From: Undibacterium sp.
GTDB taxonomy: Bacteria; Pseudomonadota; Gammaproteobacteria; Burkholderiales; Burkholderiaceae_D
Assembly (NCBI GenBank): GCA_030645915.1
Contig: JAUSNO010000024.1
Coordinates: 1 to 64,000, forward strand
Length of the DNA: 64,000 bases
Direction of reading: 5' to 3'
The position numbers and the translations under genes are program-made. The notes beneath the pieces are model-generated. The model saw nothing but the letters and a program-made list of their open reading frames with translations, had not been told where the DNA came from and ran no database searches. Positions 43,855 to 52,127 of this stretch are shown here, piece by piece (position 1 is the first letter of the stretch; each line of letters opens with the position of its first letter).

Positions 43855-45756
43855 CTAATCAATGGTGACGGGAGCGGAAAGCGGCAGGTCAATGCGAAAC
43901 TCGGTGCCCACACCAACGACGCTATTCACGTCGATGCGCCCACCCAGCATGCCGGTGACAATATTGTGCACGATACTCAGGCCTAGGCCAGAACCACCTT
44001 GCCCCATCTTGGTAGTGAAGAAAGGATCAAATATCCGGCCGATATGTTGCTGCGGTATTCCGCTTCCATTATCGGTAAACACGATGCGGAGCCAGCGATC
44101 GTCCAATGGTTCAGCGGAGATCCGGAAATATCCCTTATCGCGTCCTTCAAAGGCATGCGTAAGGGCATTTTGTACCAGATTAACGAGCACTTGCCCCAAC
44201 GGCCCCGGATAACTATCCATACGCATCCCTTTAGGCACTTCGTTAAGTAAGGTATAGGGGGACTTTCGTAGCGTAGGGCTCATTGTCAAGCTGATCTCGC
44301 TCACCACCTCATCGAGATCAAAATGCCGGCGCTGCTCGCTCGCCCGGTCCACCGCCACTTGCTTGAAGCTACGGATCAGATCAGCCGTGCGGCGCAGATT
44401 CCGATCGACCAGGTCAGTGACTTCACGTACCGAACACAAGAAATCACTCAGCCTGGAACGCGTTAGCCCCGCTTCAATATGTTGTTCAAATTCGAGCTGA
44501 TGTTGCACCAGCGTCGTGGTGACCATGAGTGCATTGCCAACTGGCGTGTTGAGTTCGTGTGCGATACCGGCGACCATGGCGCCCAGCGAGGCCAGTTTCT
44601 CGGCCTGCACCAATTCGTTCTGGGTATGGCGCAATTCATCCATCGCGGCAGTAAGCTCCGCTGTCCTGGTGGCAACGCGACTCTCCAGCGTCAGGTTCAG
44701 CACTTGTTGCGCCTCTTCTGCGGCCAATCGATCGGTCTGATCAAGCAATAGGGCGACGTAGCGCCAGCCTTCAGAAAGCGGAAAACTTGATGTGCTGATG
44801 AGAAAAATACGCGTGCTTCCATCCGCCAAACGCAGGCGTATGGGCCTGCCGATCACCCGGATTCCCGCCACCGTCTGTTTGAAGATGGCCTGACGCTCTT
44901 CTTCGTCTACATACAGGGCAAGCTCGATGGTAGTGCGCCCGACCAAATCTTCTCGCGCATGACCAAAAGTCGTCAGCCAGGCATCATTGACGTCCAGCAC
45001 TTTGCCCGAAAAATCCCCCGTCAACGAAGGCAAGGGATTGGATCGAAATAAAGTGGAAAAGCCAATTTCAGAACGCTGCAATTCATCCGCTTTTGCAGCC
45101 AGTGAACGCGCCAGTTCTTTGACGTGATTAAACTCGGCACGCAAGGCGTTGGCACCGATCAGTCCCACTAAACTACCAATAATCAGCGCGGCTAAAAAAC
45201 CGATCAATTTGAACAGTGATGTAGGCATCACTATTTCAGTCTGTCCGGTGACACTAAGAAGATAGAAGATGACTGCGAGAACGCTCGCCGACACAGCGAT
45301 GGCCAAACCGTGGCGCGGTGTCAGTATCCAGTTTGCCGCCATGACCGAAATCGGCACAAAAAACAAACCGGGCCCATTTACGCCGAATGATTTCATTCCA
45401 AAAACGATAGGCAGGATTGCCAGACACCAAAGCAAGGAGACCAACACAAGGCGCACCCGTTGCAGATAAAGCAGCACTATCAAGGTAACGCAAATCAAGG
45501 CACCAGCCGCTGATCCCCCGACAAACCATCCAAAGCCAGATATTTGATTTAAAACAACGCCCACAATGCACGCGATCAATGCAGTGATGGTAATGCCGTA
45601 AAGAAGTCTGATGCCGGTTTGACCGATGAATATCTGATCATCGCGAGCACCGTCATTTGATCTGATGTGTGTGTTTTGAACATCTGCACTCAACATAGCC
45701 TCCAATACGCAAGTCCGTTCATCAGCGAGCAGCCAAAAATCTGCTATTGGCAACAT
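43855..45756 (-). CDS. Membrane PAS sensor histidine kinase
   Basis: This 633-residue kinase has a soluble lead, about six membrane helices (around 55-215), a PAS domain (FSTLFRSNPLPSLTGDFSGK), a coiled-coil, and a HisKA/HATPase core. The H-box is GIAHELNTPVGNAL, N-box LVNLVQNALTHAF, G1 DNGSGIP and G2 GQGGSGLGLSIVHNIV. The gene starts 25 bp after the preceding GGDEF gene stop and is probably co-transcribed with it. No response regulator lies adjacent. The start is uncertain: ATG 45756 is used, while ATG 45696 has GGAGG only two bases away. Confidence 0.9.
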   Translation of the reverse strand: MLPIADFWLLADERTCVLEAMLSADVQNTHIRSNDGARDDQIFIGQTGIRLLYGITITALIACIVGVVLNQISGFGWFVGGSAAGALICVTLIVLLYLQRVRLVLVSLLWCLAILPIVFGMKSFGVNGPGLFFVPISVMAANWILTPRHGLAIAVSASVLAVIFYLLSVTGQTEIVMPTSLFKLIGFLAALIIGSLVGLIGANALRAEFNHVKELARSLAAKADELQRSEIGFSTLFRSNPLPSLTGDFSGKVLDVNDAWLTTFGHAREDLVGRTTIELALYVDEEERQAIFKQTVAGIRVIGRPIRLRLADGSTRIFLISTSSFPLSEGWRYVALLLDQTDRLAAEEAQQVLNLTLESRVATRTAELTAAMDELRHTQNELVQAEKLASLGAMVAGIAHELNTPVGNALMVTTTLVQHQLEFEQHIEAGLTRSRLSDFLCSVREVTDLVDRNLRRTADLIRSFKQVAVDRASEQRRHFDLDEVVSEISLTMSPTLRKSPYTLLNEVPKGMRMDSYPGPLGQVLVNLVQNALTHAFEGRDKGYFRISAEPLDDRWLRIVFTDNGSGIPQQHIGRIFDPFFTTKMGQGGSGLGLSIVHNIVTGMLGGRIDVNSVVGVGTEFRIDLPLSAPVTID

Positions 45757-45781
45757 CCCGCATCATTGTCATGCATCGCCA

Positions 45782-46912
45782 TTATTGTGAAAGTGGTGCA
45801 CCAACAATGGTGTTTCGTCCGCTCTCCTTGGCACGGTACAAGGCGTCATCCGCCTGCTTGAGAGTATGTGCAGGCTCAATCCGGCGAACATGCTCGGCCA
45901 CACCGATAGAAATCGTCACCCTGAAATTCGCATCAATCTCAGGAAATGTCAGACTCTCTATTTGTTGCCTTACCCGCTCGGCAATGACCATCGCTCCTTC
46001 CATCGGCGTATTAATCAATGCGATGACAAACTCTTCACCGCCAAAGCGACCAAAAAAATCGGTGGTACGTAAGGTCTTCGATGCAGATGTCGCCACGCTG
46101 CGCAATACTTCGTCACCCGCCAGATGACCATAGGTATCGTTGACTTTCTTGAAAAAATCAATATCGACCATGCAAATGCTAAATACAGATCCATAGCGAG
46201 TACAGCGTTGCGCTTCTTCCGCAATTCTTTCCATCAGATAACGACGGTTATACACGCCGGTCAATTCATCCCGGATCGCCATATCGCTGATTCTTTGCAG
46301 CGCGATCTCAAGCTCGGCATTTTGCTGTGCCAGCTCCAGATTTTTCTCACCCACTGCGCGCCTCAGGTTGCCTATAAAACCGGCAAGAAAACTAAATTGT
46401 ATGAGCGTCACGGCAAATGCCAGCCACTGCAAAATTTCAAACTTCAGATTGATTCCATGTGGGGAGTATTGGACCAACAGCACGATCAACAAGGCATAAC
46501 CGAGAAGAATAAAAATAGCTAATTGAATGAATTCCCTGATCTTGAAGCGAAACATGCCGAAAGCGAACATGGTCACCCCCAGCAGTAAAAATGTACTACG
46601 CGCCTCGCCAGCAAAAAACATGACGAACAGACCCAGCACCGCGGGCACAGAAATCTGAATGAAAGTCAGGCTCGGGTCCTTAAACCGTTTATTCATGCCA
46701 CTGCGTATCATGAAATAAACAGCGAGAACGAAGCCTATATCCAGACTCAGATAAAGTCCCACAGCATGATTGCCTAAATAACCCAAGGCCCAGCAAAGCA
46801 GGACGAACGTGATATTCATCGCATGTGCCGCGGTACCGATAAAAAAACGTCTGAGACGTATTTCCTGTTTTGGTTCATCGGGTGGAAAAATAGCGAACCC
46901 TGTCTTATTCAT
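45782..46912 (-). CDS. Membrane diguanylate cyclase (GGEEF)
   Basis: This 376-residue protein has about six membrane helices in the first 190 residues (VLLCWALGYLGNHAVGLYLS, SVPAVLGLFVMFFAGE, FIQLAIFILLGYALLIVLLV, and more), then a GGDEF domain starting RDELTGVYNRRYLMERIAEE. The catalytic motif is RFGGEEF and RTTD five residues before is an intact I-site, so it should be an active, feedback-inhibited diguanylate cyclase. It leads a two-gene unit with the histidine kinase 25 bp downstream. Confidence 0.93.
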   Translation of the reverse strand: MNKTGFAIFPPDEPKQEIRLRRFFIGTAAHAMNITFVLLCWALGYLGNHAVGLYLSLDIGFVLAVYFMIRSGMNKRFKDPSLTFIQISVPAVLGLFVMFFAGEARSTFLLLGVTMFAFGMFRFKIREFIQLAIFILLGYALLIVLLVQYSPHGINLKFEILQWLAFAVTLIQFSFLAGFIGNLRRAVGEKNLELAQQNAELEIALQRISDMAIRDELTGVYNRRYLMERIAEEAQRCTRYGSVFSICMVDIDFFKKVNDTYGHLAGDEVLRSVATSASKTLRTTDFFGRFGGEEFVIALINTPMEGAMVIAERVRQQIESLTFPEIDANFRVTISIGVAEHVRRIEPAHTLKQADDALYRAKESGRNTIVGAPLSQ

Positions 46913-47208
46913 TCATTACCGTCTCTATTCTTTCAGGTGCGAGCGTGATTTGGATTGGGTTGGAGATGGGCAATGCAACATTAAACCGAGCAATGCCATT
47001 GCAGATCAAAGTGTATCCGGAAGTAATAGGCAATTCAATCAATGCAAAGCGCACTTTTTCAAACCCCGCATGCAGGGCTTGGATGTGTGACTGATGTGTA
47101 ACATTCACTCGTTGTAAAACGAAAAATCCGGCGTTTAGGCCGGATTCATTTGACGCATCTCTCTGGATGCAGTACGTCATTTTTTCATTTCACGTGATGG
47201 TCGGAAAT
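46913..47208. other. Gene-free region upstream of the GGEEF gene
   Basis: Carries the promoter of the GGEEF-kinase pair and the terminator at 47120-47146. A leftward open frame here starts within the terminator and looks spurious. Confidence 0.45.
47120..47146 (-). terminator. Rho-independent terminator of the DUF2807 gene
   Basis: AATCCGGC-GTTTAG-GCCGGATT forms an 8-bp stem; on the leftward strand the hairpin is followed by TTTTTCGTTTT. It lies 60 bp after the DUF2807 stop. Confidence 0.8.
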
Positions 47209-47841
47209 TTAATCTCCGGCACGCACGCTACCAATGCCTTCCACTGATTTGCTCACTGAGCGGGGATTGCCATAATAGTTAAGCGAACCAATTCCTTGCA
47301 CTGAAGCCTTGAGCCGGTCGCTGGCGTACACTTTCACCGAACCGACACCTTCAACACTGACATCGGCCACTTCAGCGATCAAGCCCTTGGTATCGACCAT
47401 GCCGACACCTTGCACCTTGAGCTTGAGCATTTGAACTTTTCCATTGGCGGTCAGCATGCCCACGCCTTCGTAATCCACCTCAAATCGCTGGCCGGTGACA
47501 TTATTAATCGTGGTGGCACCTGCGCCTTCCATCTTGAATTTGCTCAACTCAGGAATGGAGACCGTCACTTGCGCGTTATCCGAAATCTTGATGGAATTCT
47601 TATCTCTATACGACACCTGCAACTCGTCGCCAATCACCTCTGTCACTACCCTGGAAACAAATTTATCATCGCCCTTGACGACGATAGATTGTGTTTTACC
47701 CACCTCGATCACGAGATTAAATGCGCCCTTGTTATTGATCGACTTGAAAGCCGGCACGTTACGGTTTTTTTCATCGGCATGGGCAAAAGAAGCCAACAGA
47801 ATACTGGAAAGAATAAGTGCAACAGGTGTCAATTTCAGCAT
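47209..47841 (-). CDS. Secreted DUF2807 (head GIN domain) protein
   Basis: This 210-residue protein has a signal peptide (LTPVALILSSILLASFAHA) and a DUF2807 right-handed beta-helix-like domain. Repeating GVG/GIG turns are visible: DYEGVGMLTANGKV, VQGVGMVDTKG, VEGVGSVKVYA, VQGIGSLNYYGNP and VEGIGSVRAGD. The role of these envelope proteins is unknown. AAGGAGATTACC precedes the ATG at 47841. Confidence 0.9.
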   Translation of the reverse strand: MLKLTPVALILSSILLASFAHADEKNRNVPAFKSINNKGAFNLVIEVGKTQSIVVKGDDKFVSRVVTEVIGDELQVSYRDKNSIKISDNAQVTVSIPELSKFKMEGAGATTINNVTGQRFEVDYEGVGMLTANGKVQMLKLKVQGVGMVDTKGLIAEVADVSVEGVGSVKVYASDRLKASVQGIGSLNYYGNPRSVSKSVEGIGSVRAGD

Positions 47842-47972
47842 GGTAATCTCCTTGAGTTTTTCGGCAACAATCATCAACTGAAGGCATTATGCGCCTGCGC
47901 ATTGAAGAAAAACCCTGATTTGCGATGAACTGCACAAACGCCGGGGCAAGCTGTAATATAAAGCCCTGAAAA

Positions 47973-48007
47973 TGAAAAAGACGACGCTCAATGCGTCGTC
48001 TTTTTCA
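47973..48007. terminator. Perfect rho-independent terminator
   Basis: GAAAAAGACGACGC-TCAAT-GCGTCGTCTTTTTC is a perfect 14-bp stem with U-runs on both strands. It lies about 50 bp after the leftward Ala-rich gene and upstream of the DUF2807 gene. Confidence 0.92.
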
Positions 48008-48058
48008 TCGCGTTTCAGGTCACTCGCAACCACTTAAAATGGCTGCTGAGCGTATCTC

Positions 48059-48391
48059 TTATTTTGCAGGTGCAACAGCTTTCACTTCTTCAGCAACTGC
48101 CGCCTTCTTTACTGCTGCAGCCTTGGCATGCGTCTTCACTTTTTTTGTTACCGGAGCAGCCACTTTTGCATCAGCGCTTGTAGTTGTGACTGCTGGTGTA
48201 GCGGCACTGGCAGATTTTGTCGCGCTGGCGGCTGGTGTAGCCGCGACTGCGGTAGCCACTGGCGCTGCACTTGCTGCTGGCATTGCGGCCTTGGCAGGAG
48301 TAGCGGGCGTTGCAGTTGTAGCGGCAGTTTGTGCGAACGCTGTACCCATAGCAAAGGTAGCAGCAACGAGAGTGGCGATCAGCTTGTTCAT
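48059..48391 (-). CDS. Alanine-rich secreted low-complexity protein
   Basis: This 110-residue protein has a signal peptide (NKLIATLVAATFAMGTAFA) and a mature part made almost only of Ala, Thr, Pro, Ser, Val and Lys (TAATTATPATPAKAAMPAAS and THAKAAAVKKAAVAEEVK). The Lys/Ala end recalls histone H1-like or PPE-like tails. It ends in a strong terminator. Low-complexity proteins of this kind occur in other Burkholderiales. The function is unknown. Confidence 0.75.
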   Translation of the reverse strand: MNKLIATLVAATFAMGTAFAQTAATTATPATPAKAAMPAASAAPVATAVAATPAASATKSASAATPAVTTTSADAKVAAPVTKKVKTHAKAAAVKKAAVAEEVKAVAPAK

Positions 48392-48549
48392 TATTAAGTC
48401 CTGTTCATTTTTGCCGTAGACATTTTCTACGTATGCCTATAACGCGATCATTTGATTTCGTGTTGACAGGCATTTAAAAAATAAATCAAAATAATTTCAA
48501 ACAAAAAAATTTCGCCAAGCTTATTTACCAAACTTATTCACCACCTTAA

Positions 48550-49101
48550 TCAGCCTTTATAAAAGCAGCGACCGCAGGCATGCAGATATCTTTCATTGCC
48601 GCCGATAGCCACTTGCTCGCCAGCGGTAACACGCTTGCCGTGCTCATCCACACGAATATTCATTGTGGCTTTCTTTCCGCAGGCACAAATGTTTTTGAGT
48701 TCTTCAATGTCATCGGCGAGTGCCAGCAAATACGATGAGCCAGGAAACGGCTCACCGACAAAATCACTGCGTATGCCATAACAAATCACAGGCACACCGT
48801 TCACTTGAGCGAGCTGATGCAGTTGCCTGACTTGAGCGGGTGTCAAAAATTGCGCCTCATCGATCAGCACGCAATTGACCTGCGGTATTTCGTTCAAAAA
48901 GTTGAAGTTGGCATCGAACACTTCGGCGTCGCGCTGCGGGCCCAGCCGTGATGTAACCTTGCCACCGCCATAGCGATTATCGATCGCAGCGGTGTACAAA
49001 CGCACTTTCTGGCCTTGCTCTTCGTAGTTGTGTGCGACCTGAAGCAAGGCCGTTGATTTGCCGGCATTCATTGCCGAATATCTGAAATATAGTTTTGCCA
49101 T
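48550..49101 (-). CDS. tdk: Thymidine kinase, type II
   Basis: This 183-residue salvage enzyme phosphorylates thymidine to dTMP. It has the P-loop SAMNAGKST, the base-binding segment CVLIDEAQFLTPAQVRQLH with the catalytic Glu, lasso and Zn ligands in CACGKK and CGRC, and the loop YGIRSDFVGEPFPGS. The length and motifs match bacterial TK2-like (type II) kinases. ACAGGATTAATC precedes the ATG. It is monocistronic. Confidence 0.97.
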   Translation of the reverse strand: MAKLYFRYSAMNAGKSTALLQVAHNYEEQGQKVRLYTAAIDNRYGGGKVTSRLGPQRDAEVFDANFNFLNEIPQVNCVLIDEAQFLTPAQVRQLHQLAQVNGVPVICYGIRSDFVGEPFPGSSYLLALADDIEELKNICACGKKATMNIRVDEHGKRVTAGEQVAIGGNERYLHACGRCFYKG

Positions 49102-49216
49102 GATTAATCCTGTTGCGGTGTTTACGCCTGCGTTTCGCCCGTTTTTTTGGTGTGTGTGGCGAATAATTAAATTACAAACGACATGATATATGGGCGCCGG
49201 TAATGAATTTCAAGAT

Positions 49217-49244
49217 CTTGAAACCTGCGTGAGTCATCCCATAT
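49217..49244 (+). promoter_or_regulatory. Sigma-32 (heat-shock) promoter of the hsp20 gene
   Basis: CTTGAAA (49217-49223) is followed after 13 bp by TCCCATAT (49237-49244), against the consensus CTTGAAA-N13-CCCCATNT. One base differs. It lies 76 bp before the small heat-shock protein start. Confidence 0.75.
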
Positions 49245-49319
49245 TTGAATCAGCAGATGCTCAACCGAGGTCTGCGAATTAATTCAACTTATATCGCTTC
49301 AACTTAAAAGGATATCACC

Positions 49320-49784
49320 ATGCGTCACTTTGACTTTACACCACTGAACCGCTCCGCTATCGGCTTTGATCGTCTGGCCCATTTATTCAACGAGGCACAG
49401 CGGGCCGAAGCTGCACCGAGCTATCCACCCTACAATATTGAACTGGTCGCGGAAGACCAATACCGCATCACCATGGCGCTGGCGGGATTTGATCGCTCTG
49501 AACTTGAGATAGAAACCGAGCGCGACATGCTGAAAATTGTCGGCCGCAGACAGAAGACTGAGGCGCAAGGAAACTTCCTGCACCGCGGTATCGCGGCGCG
49601 TGATTTTGAGCATAGTTTCCGCCTGGCCGATCACGTCAAAGTGGTCGGTGCCAAGCTCGACAATGGCTTGCTGAATATAGAATTGGTGCGCGAAGTACCC
49701 GAGGTCTACAAGCCACGCAAGATCGTGATCGACGGCGTGAATATGCAACTGGTACAGCCGCAGGAAGAACGTCAGGCGGCATAA
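49320..49784 (+). CDS. IbpA-type small heat-shock protein (Hsp20)
   Basis: This 154-residue alpha-crystallin-domain chaperone has MRHFDFTPLNRSAIGFDRLA, an alpha-crystallin core (YNIELVAEDQYRITMALAGF, LEIETERDMLKIVGRRQ, HRGIAARDFEHSFRLADHVK) and the GLLNIELVREVPE end. It reads like IbpA and holds unfolding proteins. AAAAGGATATC precedes the ATG, and the sigma-32 promoter sits upstream. A strong terminator follows. Confidence 0.96.
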   Translation: MRHFDFTPLNRSAIGFDRLAHLFNEAQRAEAAPSYPPYNIELVAEDQYRITMALAGFDRSELEIETERDMLKIVGRRQKTEAQGNFLHRGIAARDFEHSFRLADHVKVVGAKLDNGLLNIELVREVPEVYKPRKIVIDGVNMQLVQPQEERQAA

Positions 49785-49790
49785 TCTCAC

Positions 49791-49827
49791 AAAAAAAGCG
49801 CGGGCTAAACAGCCCGCGCTTTTTTTT
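49791..49827. terminator. Bidirectional rho-independent terminator
   Basis: AAAAAAAGCGCGGGCT-AAAC-AGCCCGCGCTTTTTTT forms a 16-bp stem. It serves the Hsp20 gene (rightward) and the lldD gene (leftward, ending at 49847). Confidence 0.93.
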
Positions 49828-49846
49828 GATCAGCAATTTTTACTTT

Positions 49847-50980
49847 TTAACGGACCAGATTGTGTCTGCCGACTTCACGGATATCCTTGTTACCAGTCAA
49901 GGCCATGCTGACGTCAAGCTCCTTGTGCAGGATATCGAGCATCTTGGTCACGCCGGCTTCGCCCATTGCACCCAGACCGTATAAAAACGCACGCCCGACC
50001 AGGCTGCCTTTGGCACCCAGCGCGGTCGCTTTTAAAATATCCTGACCTGTGCGTATACCGCCATCGAACCAGACTTCGGTCTGATGGCCGACCGCTTCGA
50101 CGATTGCCGGCAGTGCCTGTATCGACGACATCGCACTATCAAGCTGCCGACCACCATGATTGCTGACCACGATGGCATCTGCGCCTGCGGCGACGGCGAG
50201 TCTGGCATCCTCGACATCGAGTATACCTTTCAGGATCAGTTTGCCGCCCCACTCCTGTTTGATCCACGCCACGTCATCCCAGCTCAAGGTCGGGTCGAAC
50301 TGGCTTGCGGTCCATTCGCTCAGGGTGACGATGCCCTTGCCTCCCTTGACGTGCCCTGCCAGATTGCCGAAAGTCTTGCGCCCCATCAGCGCACGCAACG
50401 CCCAGGCCGGCTTGGTGGCCAGATCGATGACGTTGGCGAGGGTTAATTTGGGCGGTACCGACATGCCGTTTTTGATGTCCTTGTGGCGCTGGCCAAGTAT
50501 CTGCAGATCCAGCGTCAGCATCAGGGCAGAACACTTCGCCGCTTTGGCGCGCTGTATCAATTCCCTGATAAAACCGCGATCGCGCATTACGTATAACTGA
50601 AACCAGAACGGTTTTGTGGTCACGCTGGCGACATCTTCTATCGAGCAGATGCTCATGGTGGACAGCGTAAAAGGCACACCGAATTTCTCTGCGGCGATCG
50701 CGCCCAGCATCTCGCCATTGGCCCACTGCATGCCGGTCAGGCCAGTCGGCGCTATCGCCACCGGCATCGTCACATCATGCCCTATCATCGTGGTCCTGGT
50801 CGACCGCTGGTCAACGTTGATCGCGACCCGCTGGCGCAGCTTGATCGCGGCCAGATCGCTGGTATTGGCGCGATAAGTGCTCTCGGTATACGAGCCACTG
50901 TCGGCATAATCGTAAAACGCCTTGGGCACGCGCTTCTTGGCGAGCAAGCGCAGATCTTCTACACAGGTGATGACGGGCAT
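49847..50980 (-). CDS. lldD: FMN-dependent L-lactate dehydrogenase (alpha-hydroxy acid dehydrogenase)
   Basis: This 377-residue FMN-dependent enzyme oxidises L-lactate to pyruvate and feeds electrons to quinones. It has MPVITCVEDLRLLAKKRVPK, the KAFYDYADSGSYTESTYRAN opening, the phosphate-binding and active-site segment SNHGGRQLDSAMSS with the catalytic His, and VWFDGGIRTGQDILKATALG. The family also includes glycolate and mandelate enzymes; the substrate is likely but not certain to be lactate. GGAGCAGCCACC precedes the ATG. Confidence 0.9.
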   Translation of the reverse strand: MPVITCVEDLRLLAKKRVPKAFYDYADSGSYTESTYRANTSDLAAIKLRQRVAINVDQRSTRTTMIGHDVTMPVAIAPTGLTGMQWANGEMLGAIAAEKFGVPFTLSTMSICSIEDVASVTTKPFWFQLYVMRDRGFIRELIQRAKAAKCSALMLTLDLQILGQRHKDIKNGMSVPPKLTLANVIDLATKPAWALRALMGRKTFGNLAGHVKGGKGIVTLSEWTASQFDPTLSWDDVAWIKQEWGGKLILKGILDVEDARLAVAAGADAIVVSNHGGRQLDSAMSSIQALPAIVEAVGHQTEVWFDGGIRTGQDILKATALGAKGSLVGRAFLYGLGAMGEAGVTKMLDILHKELDVSMALTGNKDIREVGRHNLVR

Positions 50981-51399
50981 GGTGGCTGCTCCATTATTGA
51001 GATTTTGTTAGCAATTTTTAGTCAATGCAGTGTAAAACAAAAGCAAAATGGAATGGGGGAAAAGCTTTCAGACTTCAGGTGAAGTTTTTTCAACGCCGTC
51101 TCTCACCAACCGTTCATTCAGTCCATTATCAGACTAAGGAACAGTTCAAAAATTACTGTCACATTTGGAGCTGCTCTGGCCGGCGCGCTGCGGCGTTGCT
51201 CGTCGTCGCCATAGCTCGCTATGACTCCTCCTCGCGCCTTGCATCGCATCCCGCCAGAACCGCCCAAACGTAACACTTATTTTTTCACGGATCCTAAGAT
51301 TTACAATCTACCCACTTCAGCCATGACATTCAATTTTCAAAATTTGAAATAGAAAGCGCGTATGATGTACAACATATTGTACGTTTACACGAAGGAACT
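50981..51399. other. Gene-free region with GC-rich hairpin
   Basis: The stretch 51165-51270 is GC-rich with a CATAGCTCGCTATG dyad inside and looks like a degenerate dispersed repeat, though I find only one copy in this window. The toxin-antitoxin operator at 51367-51382 lies at the right end. No gene is supported. Confidence 0.4.
51367..51382. promoter_or_regulatory. Autoregulatory operator of the toxin-antitoxin pair
   Basis: GTACAA-CATA-TTGTAC is a perfect inverted repeat 17 bp before the antitoxin ATG. Phd/YefM antitoxins typically bind such palindromes at their own promoter. Confidence 0.7.
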
Positions 51400-51699
51400 A
51401 TGATGACGTTTTCTGTTACAGATGTGATCCCTCTCTCCCAGGCCCGCGCCAATCTTTCTGAACTGGCGGATCAGGTCAAGGCTGGTGCTGAAAAAATCAT
51501 CACCAAAAACGGCGAAAGTTATATTGCGCTAATAGACGCGCAACGGCTCGATTATTATCACCAGCTCGAACGCGCGCGCATTCACTTGCTGTTATTGGAT
51601 GAGGCGACGAAGGGAATTGCCGATATCGAGAACGGGGATATCAAAGATGTGATACAAGTTTTACAAAACTTAAAAAAACGTCGCCTCAGTAAATCTTAG
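51400..51699 (+). CDS. Phd/YefM family antitoxin
   Basis: This 99-residue antitoxin has the Phd/YefM N-terminal fold (DVIPLSQARANLSELADQVK, AEKIITKNGESYIALIDAQR). Its C-terminal helix neutralises the toxin. ATG 51400 or the next codon (51403) starts it; GAAGGAACT precedes both. The toxin gene begins 10 bp downstream. Together they form a type II module under one operator. Confidence 0.9.
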   Translation: MMTFSVTDVIPLSQARANLSELADQVKAGAEKIITKNGESYIALIDAQRLDYYHQLERARIHLLLLDEATKGIADIENGDIKDVIQVLQNLKKRRLSKS

Positions 51700-51709
51700 A
51701 AACATTGGC

Positions 51710-52090
51710 ATGTTAATAAAAATCACCGGCAACTTCGAGGCCAATCTTGAGGCAATCGACGCATTCTGGGAGGAATGTCAATTCCCTCAGGGCTATGACC
51801 AACTTCTGGATGAACTGGAACTGACCATCATCCCGAATCTGGAACGATTTCCATTAATAGGGCGCCCGTTCATTTCCCTTCAGCCAGATTCGGTAGAATC
51901 TATGCATTTACAAGATAAATTACGCAAAAAATTGGCGCAGATGGGAAGGGACAATGACATCCGTCAATATCTGACGGAAAACTATTTGGTTCTGTATGCG
52001 ATCATCAACAACGTAATCTATTTGCTCTCCATTAAACACAACAAACAATTGTCTTTTGATTTTACTCACCTTTGGACCGATAGAATGTAA
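51710..52090 (+). CDS. RelE/ParE-family toxin
   Basis: This 126-residue toxin follows the antitoxin after 10 bp. It fits the RelE/ParE fold: ITGNFEANLEAIDAFWEECQ, LLDELELTIIPNLERFPLIG and YLVLYAIINNVIYLLSIKHN. It may cut mRNA or poison gyrase; which one is not clear from sequence. Length is longer than the usual 90-100 residues. Confidence 0.82.
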   Translation: MLIKITGNFEANLEAIDAFWEECQFPQGYDQLLDELELTIIPNLERFPLIGRPFISLQPDSVESMHLQDKLRKKLAQMGRDNDIRQYLTENYLVLYAIINNVIYLLSIKHNKQLSFDFTHLWTDRM

Positions 52091-52127
52091 TACAACCGCT
52101 GTCGTTAAGAAAACACGTAGGCACTCA